From contig VAWY01000167.1 in assembly GCA_005888335.1 (NCBI GenBank), positions 1-16,741 of the forward strand: a stretch of 16,741 nt of DNA, given 5' to 3'. This document shows positions 14,661 to 16,741 of the stretch, in pieces. This DNA comes from Actinomycetota bacterium (GTDB taxonomy: Bacteria; Actinomycetota; Thermoleophilia; Solirubrobacterales; Solirubrobacteraceae). The first letter of the stretch is position 1. Each line of letters opens with the position of its first letter. The notes under the pieces were generated by a model. That model did no database searches, had not been told where the DNA came from, and saw only the letters and a list, made by a program, of their open reading frames with translations. A program made the translations under genes and the position numbers.

Positions 14661-15721
14661 GGCGGCCGCTCGTCGTCAAGCTCGGCTCGAGCCTCGTCGT
14701 CGACGGGCGCGGTCGTCCGCGGCGCGCGCTGCTGCGCGCGCGTGCGGCGGAGATCGCGGAGATCGTCGAGAGCGGGACGCCGGTGTGCGTCGTCTCGTCG
14801 GGAGCGATCGCGCTCGGTCTGCGGCGGTTGAATCTCGCGCGCCGCCCGACGAGCCTGCCGCGGCTGCAGGCTGCGTCGGCGCTTGGCCAGGCAGCGTTGC
14901 AGCGGGCGTGGCAGGACGCGCTCGGCGCGCACGGGCTCGACGCCGGGCAGATCCTGCTCACGAGCGCCGAGATTGCGGAGCGGCGCGCTTACGTCAATGC
15001 ACGAAGCGCATTGAACGCGCTCTTCACGCTCGGCGCCGTGCCGGTCGTGAACGAGAACGACGCGACGGCGACCGACGAGATCAGCTTCGGTGACAACGAC
15101 GCATTGGCGGCGCAGGTCGCGGTGCTCGTCCGCGCGCGGATGCTCGTGCTGCTGACGTCGGTGCCCGGCGTGTTGCACGAGGGAGTGCTGATCGAAGACG
15201 GGGCCTCGGCGCGCTCGACCGTGTTCGGGCGCGGGACCGCGCTTGGCCGAGGCGGGATGGAGAGCAAGGTCGGAGCCGCTGAGCTCGCGGCGGGCGCGGG
15301 GATTCCGACCCTGATCGCAGACGGCACCGGAGAGGGCGTGCTCACGGCAGCGTTGGCGGGGAGGGCCGGTGGCACGCGGTTTGCCGCGGGCGAAGGAGCT
15401 CCCGCTTTCAAGCTGTGGCTGCGCCACGGGAAGCGGGTGGTGGGGCGGATCGCAGTCGACGCCGGGGCGCGTAAGGCGATCGTCGAAGGCGGCGCCAGCC
15501 TGCTGGCCGTCGGCGTCACGGCGTGCGAAGGCGCATTTCGTGCGGGCGACGGCGTCGAGCTCGTCGGGCCCGACGGCGACGCGTTCGCGCGCGGCGTAGC
15601 GGCGGTCGACGCGTCCGAGCTCGCCGGCCGGCCTGCGAACGTCGAGGCGGTTCACCGCGACTGGCTCGTGCTCCTTCGCCGGGACCCTGGTGCCAGGCCC
15701 GGGCCTGGCACCAGACCTTGA
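14657..15721 (+). CDS. proB: Glutamate 5-kinase with PUA domain
   Basis: ProB phosphorylates glutamate to gamma-glutamyl phosphate, the first and normally proline-inhibited step of proline synthesis, passed directly to ProA. The product is 354 residues. An amino acid kinase domain comes first: VVKLGSSLVVD, CVVSSGAIALG, VPVVNENDATATDEISFGDND, LLTSVPGVL and GRGGMESKVGAAELA. A PUA domain fills about residues 255-345 (GRIAVDAGARKAIVEGGASLL, then GAFRAGDGVELVGPDG). The start is GTG 14657, overlapping the proA stop as GTGA. The last ten or so codons (GARPGPGTRP) are encoded by a perfect 28-bp palindrome and lie beyond the conserved PUA end, so the C-terminus was probably extended by that repeat. 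Confidence 0.95.
   Translation: MRRPLVVKLGSSLVVDGRGRPRRALLRARAAEIAEIVESGTPVCVVSSGAIALGLRRLNLARRPTSLPRLQAASALGQAALQRAWQDALGAHGLDAGQILLTSAEIAERRAYVNARSALNALFTLGAVPVVNENDATATDEISFGDNDALAAQVAVLVRARMLVLLTSVPGVLHEGVLIEDGASARSTVFGRGTALGRGGMESKVGAAELAAGAGIPTLIADGTGEGVLTAALAGRAGGTRFAAGEGAPAFKLWLRHGKRVVGRIAVDAGARKAIVEGGASLLAVGVTACEGAFRAGDGVELVGPDGDAFARGVAAVDASELAGRPANVEAVHRDWLVLLRRDPGARPGPGTRP
15687..15714. repeat. Perfect 28-bp palindrome at the 3' end of proB
   Basis: CTGGTGCCAGGCCC at 15687-15700 is followed directly by its exact reverse complement at 15701-15714, with no loop. It lies inside the last codons of proB, 4 bases before the stop codon. As RNA it would form a very stable hairpin, with a tight tip, and could end the ppc-proA-proB transcript. 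GGTGCC-type palindromes of this kind look like dispersed intergenic repeats, but copy number cannot be judged from one window. Confidence 0.7.
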
Positions 15722-15746
15722 TCGCAGGCCGGGAACGATCTAGGTT
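15718..15746 (+). promoter_or_regulatory. Promoter for the NTF2-like gene
   Basis: TTGATC at 15718-15723 and TAGGTT at 15741-15746 are 17 bases apart. The -35 overlaps the proB stop codon. A start near 15753 gives a 5' leader of about 28 bases containing the Shine-Dalgarno GGAGGAGG 15770-15777. Spacing and hexamers are good; activity is inferred. Confidence 0.52.
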
Positions 15747-15780
15747 CGCGAAACGAGGCCCACCAGCTGGAGGAGGCGTT

Positions 15781-16179
15781 ATGAGCGCATCAGCGACAGC
15801 CACCGAGCAGGAGGCGATCGCCGCGACGGTTCAGCTCTACATCGACGGCGTGTCGGCCGGAGATACCGCGAAGTTGAAGCAGGCGTTCCACGAGCAGGCG
15901 TGGATGTTCGGGGCGCTCGGGGATCAGCGCGTCGACATGCCGATCAATCAGATGATCGAGATGGCGGCGGCTCAGCCGATGAACGCCGCGGGGACGTACG
16001 AGGCGACCATTACGTCGGTCGAACAGGTCGACGACGCGGCCGTGGCAAGGCTGGAGGAATCGGGCTGCTGGGGCGGCGTCTCCTTCGTCGACTTCTTCTT
16101 GCTGTCGCGCATCAACGGTTCGTGGGTGATCGTCGGGAAGAACTTCGCTCACACCGGCGGCGAGATGCCGGCCCCGTAG
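15781..16179 (+). CDS. NTF2-like (SnoaL / lumazine-binding-like) family protein
   Basis: A 132-residue protein with the cone-shaped NTF2-like fold pattern: an N-terminal helix pair (EQEAIAATVQLYIDGVSAGDTAKLKQAF), then strands and a C-terminal SFVDFFLLSRINGSWVIVGKNFAHT. This resembles putative lumazine-binding or SnoaL-like proteins, many of which are small dehydratases, isomerases or ligand-binding proteins. HEQAWMFGALGD supplies the family's usual His and aromatic residues after the first helices. No partner enzyme nearby reveals a substrate. It has its own promoter and a strong Shine-Dalgarno (GGAGGAGG) before the ATG, so it is probably expressed apart from proB. There is no signal peptide, so it is likely cytoplasmic. 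The function is unknown. Confidence 0.75.
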   Translation: MSASATATEQEAIAATVQLYIDGVSAGDTAKLKQAFHEQAWMFGALGDQRVDMPINQMIEMAAAQPMNAAGTYEATITSVEQVDDAAVARLEESGCWGGVSFVDFFLLSRINGSWVIVGKNFAHTGGEMPAP

Positions 16180-16231
16180 CGGAAAGTCGGCCGGAGGGGT
16201 CGGGAGCACCGTGTTGGATCGTATGCCCGGG

Positions 16232-16237
16232 TATGGT
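16232..16237 (+). promoter_or_regulatory. Possible -10 element for a leaderless cupin message
   Basis: TATGGT lies 7 bases before the cupin ATG at 16245, which has no Shine-Dalgarno. This fits a leaderless message, but no -35 stands out. Confidence 0.3.
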
Positions 16238-16244
16238 CTCGGCC

Positions 16245-16637
16245 ATGAGCGGATACACGAAGAAGAACCTCAAGCAGGACGTCGAGAACCAGGCACCGAA
16301 CTTCGGGATGCCGGAGGAGCTCAACGCTCGCTTCGCCCGAACGGCACTTGGCGGCGAGACGCTCGGCCTGAGCCTGATGAACCTTGCGCCCGGCTTCCGC
16401 ATTCCGTTCGGCCACAAGCATGCGAACCAGGAGGAGGTCTACGTCGTGCTTCGCGGCTCGGCGCGGATCAAGGTCGAGGAGGAGTTCGTCCAGCTCGGCG
16501 AGCTGGACGCGATCCGGTTCGACAAGGACACGATGCGGGCCGTCGAGGCGGGTCCGGACGGCGTCGAGTACCTCGCGTTCGGCGCCGGAGACGACCCCCG
16601 GGACGCCGAGATGGTCCAGGGCTGGTGGAGCGACTAG
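16245..16637 (+). CDS. Small single-domain cupin protein
   Basis: A 130-residue protein containing one cupin barrel at about residues 40-115. Motif 1 is GHKHANQEEVYVVLRG, with metal-ligand histidines H57 and H59 and a glutamate at 63 or 64. Motif 2 (LGELDAIRFDKDTMRAVEAG) lacks the usual histidine: the equivalent place reads TMRA. The metal site is therefore incomplete, or completed by another residue. The C-terminus ends in VQGWWSD. Such small cupins range from isomerases to ligand sensors, and nothing here gives a substrate. ATG 16245 is chosen over ATG 16233 because the conserved part starts near residue 20 and a -10-like element precedes it. It lies 65 bases after the NTF2-like gene. Confidence 0.82.
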   Translation: MSGYTKKNLKQDVENQAPNFGMPEELNARFARTALGGETLGLSLMNLAPGFRIPFGHKHANQEEVYVVLRGSARIKVEEEFVQLGELDAIRFDKDTMRAVEAGPDGVEYLAFGAGDDPRDAEMVQGWWSD

Positions 16638-16654
16638 ACCGTATGGAGTGTGAC

Positions 16655-16734
16655 CCGGCGCCTCACTCGTAAGTTGGCGCGGGTTGCCATCGGCAATGGG
16701 CCGACGGTAGAGCCGCAATTACGGGAGGCGCCGG
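16655..16734. repeat. 80-bp imperfect palindromic element near the window end
   Basis: CCGGCGCCTC 16655-16664 and GAGGCGCCGG 16725-16734 are exact inverted repeats. Inside them CGTAA and TTACG pair, and CCATCGGC 16688-16695 nearly matches GCCGACGG 16700-16707 around a short central loop. The whole element can fold as one long hairpin. It follows the cupin gene. A GTG-started open frame (16650 to the edge) crosses it but has no Shine-Dalgarno at a usable distance. It may be a repeat, a terminator or a structured leader for a gene beyond the window. Confidence 0.5.
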
Positions 16735-16741
16735 TATGGCT

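Noticed and set aside
15742..15750. TTCGCGAA palindrome before the NTF2-like gene as an operator
   Set aside because: It is short and in GC-rich DNA such palindromes arise often; no second copy nearby.
16650..16741. A GTG-started frame to the window edge (begins MTRRLTRKLARVAIG)
   Set aside because: The only GGAG lies 1 base from the GTG, and the frame follows an inverted repeat; too short and cut off to support as a gene.

Overview
The window is a GC-rich stretch of bacterial chromosome packed with amino-acid and cofactor biosynthesis genes. Four-base ATGA/GTGA overlaps, GTG and TTG starts and several apparently leaderless promoters suggest an actinobacterium. A deep-branching class such as Thermoleophilia is my inference; there is no rRNA or marker gene here to fix it. 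I saw no tRNA, CRISPR array, transposase or phage gene.

Layout. (1) 1-2642, +: the 3' end of thrC, then thrB and ilvD, each joined by a 4-base overlap. (2) 2650-5329, +: a promoter-like -10, a SAM-I (S-box) riboswitch, a second threonine-synthase-family gene, a small protein made of one homing-endonuclease-associated (HNH_repeat) helical domain, and leuB. (3) 5295-6595, +: a promoter inside the end of leuB drives a 22-residue, phenylalanine-rich, apparently leaderless leader peptide, followed by a hairpin, pheA (prephenate dehydratase) and a small AroQ-type chorismate mutase. This looks like a complete ribosome-mediated Phe attenuator. (4) 6596-7822, +: hairpin-rich intergenic DNA, then bioB. 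(5) 7920-10975, -: a convergent terminator hairpin, a DMT/EamA-family transporter with two tandem 13-bp palindromes at its start, a 168-bp palindromic element ending exactly at the leuD stop codon, then leuD and leuC. (6) 11056-15721, +: ppc-proA-proB, overlapping by 4 bases at each junction, with a perfect 28-bp palindrome forming the last codons of proB. (7) 15718-16637, +: an NTF2-like protein with a good promoter and a small cupin. (8) 16655-16734: an 80-bp imperfect palindrome.

Together the genes cover homoserine to threonine, late branched-chain steps (ilvD, leuB, leuCD), phenylalanine, proline, biotin, and PEP carboxylase supplying oxaloacetate for the aspartate family. The most notable points are regulatory: the leaderless Phe leader peptide, and the SAM riboswitch on a threonine synthase paralogue in a genome that already has a thrCB operon. 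The second makes a role of that paralogue at the methionine/threonine branch point worth testing. Three separate palindromic elements sit at gene ends.
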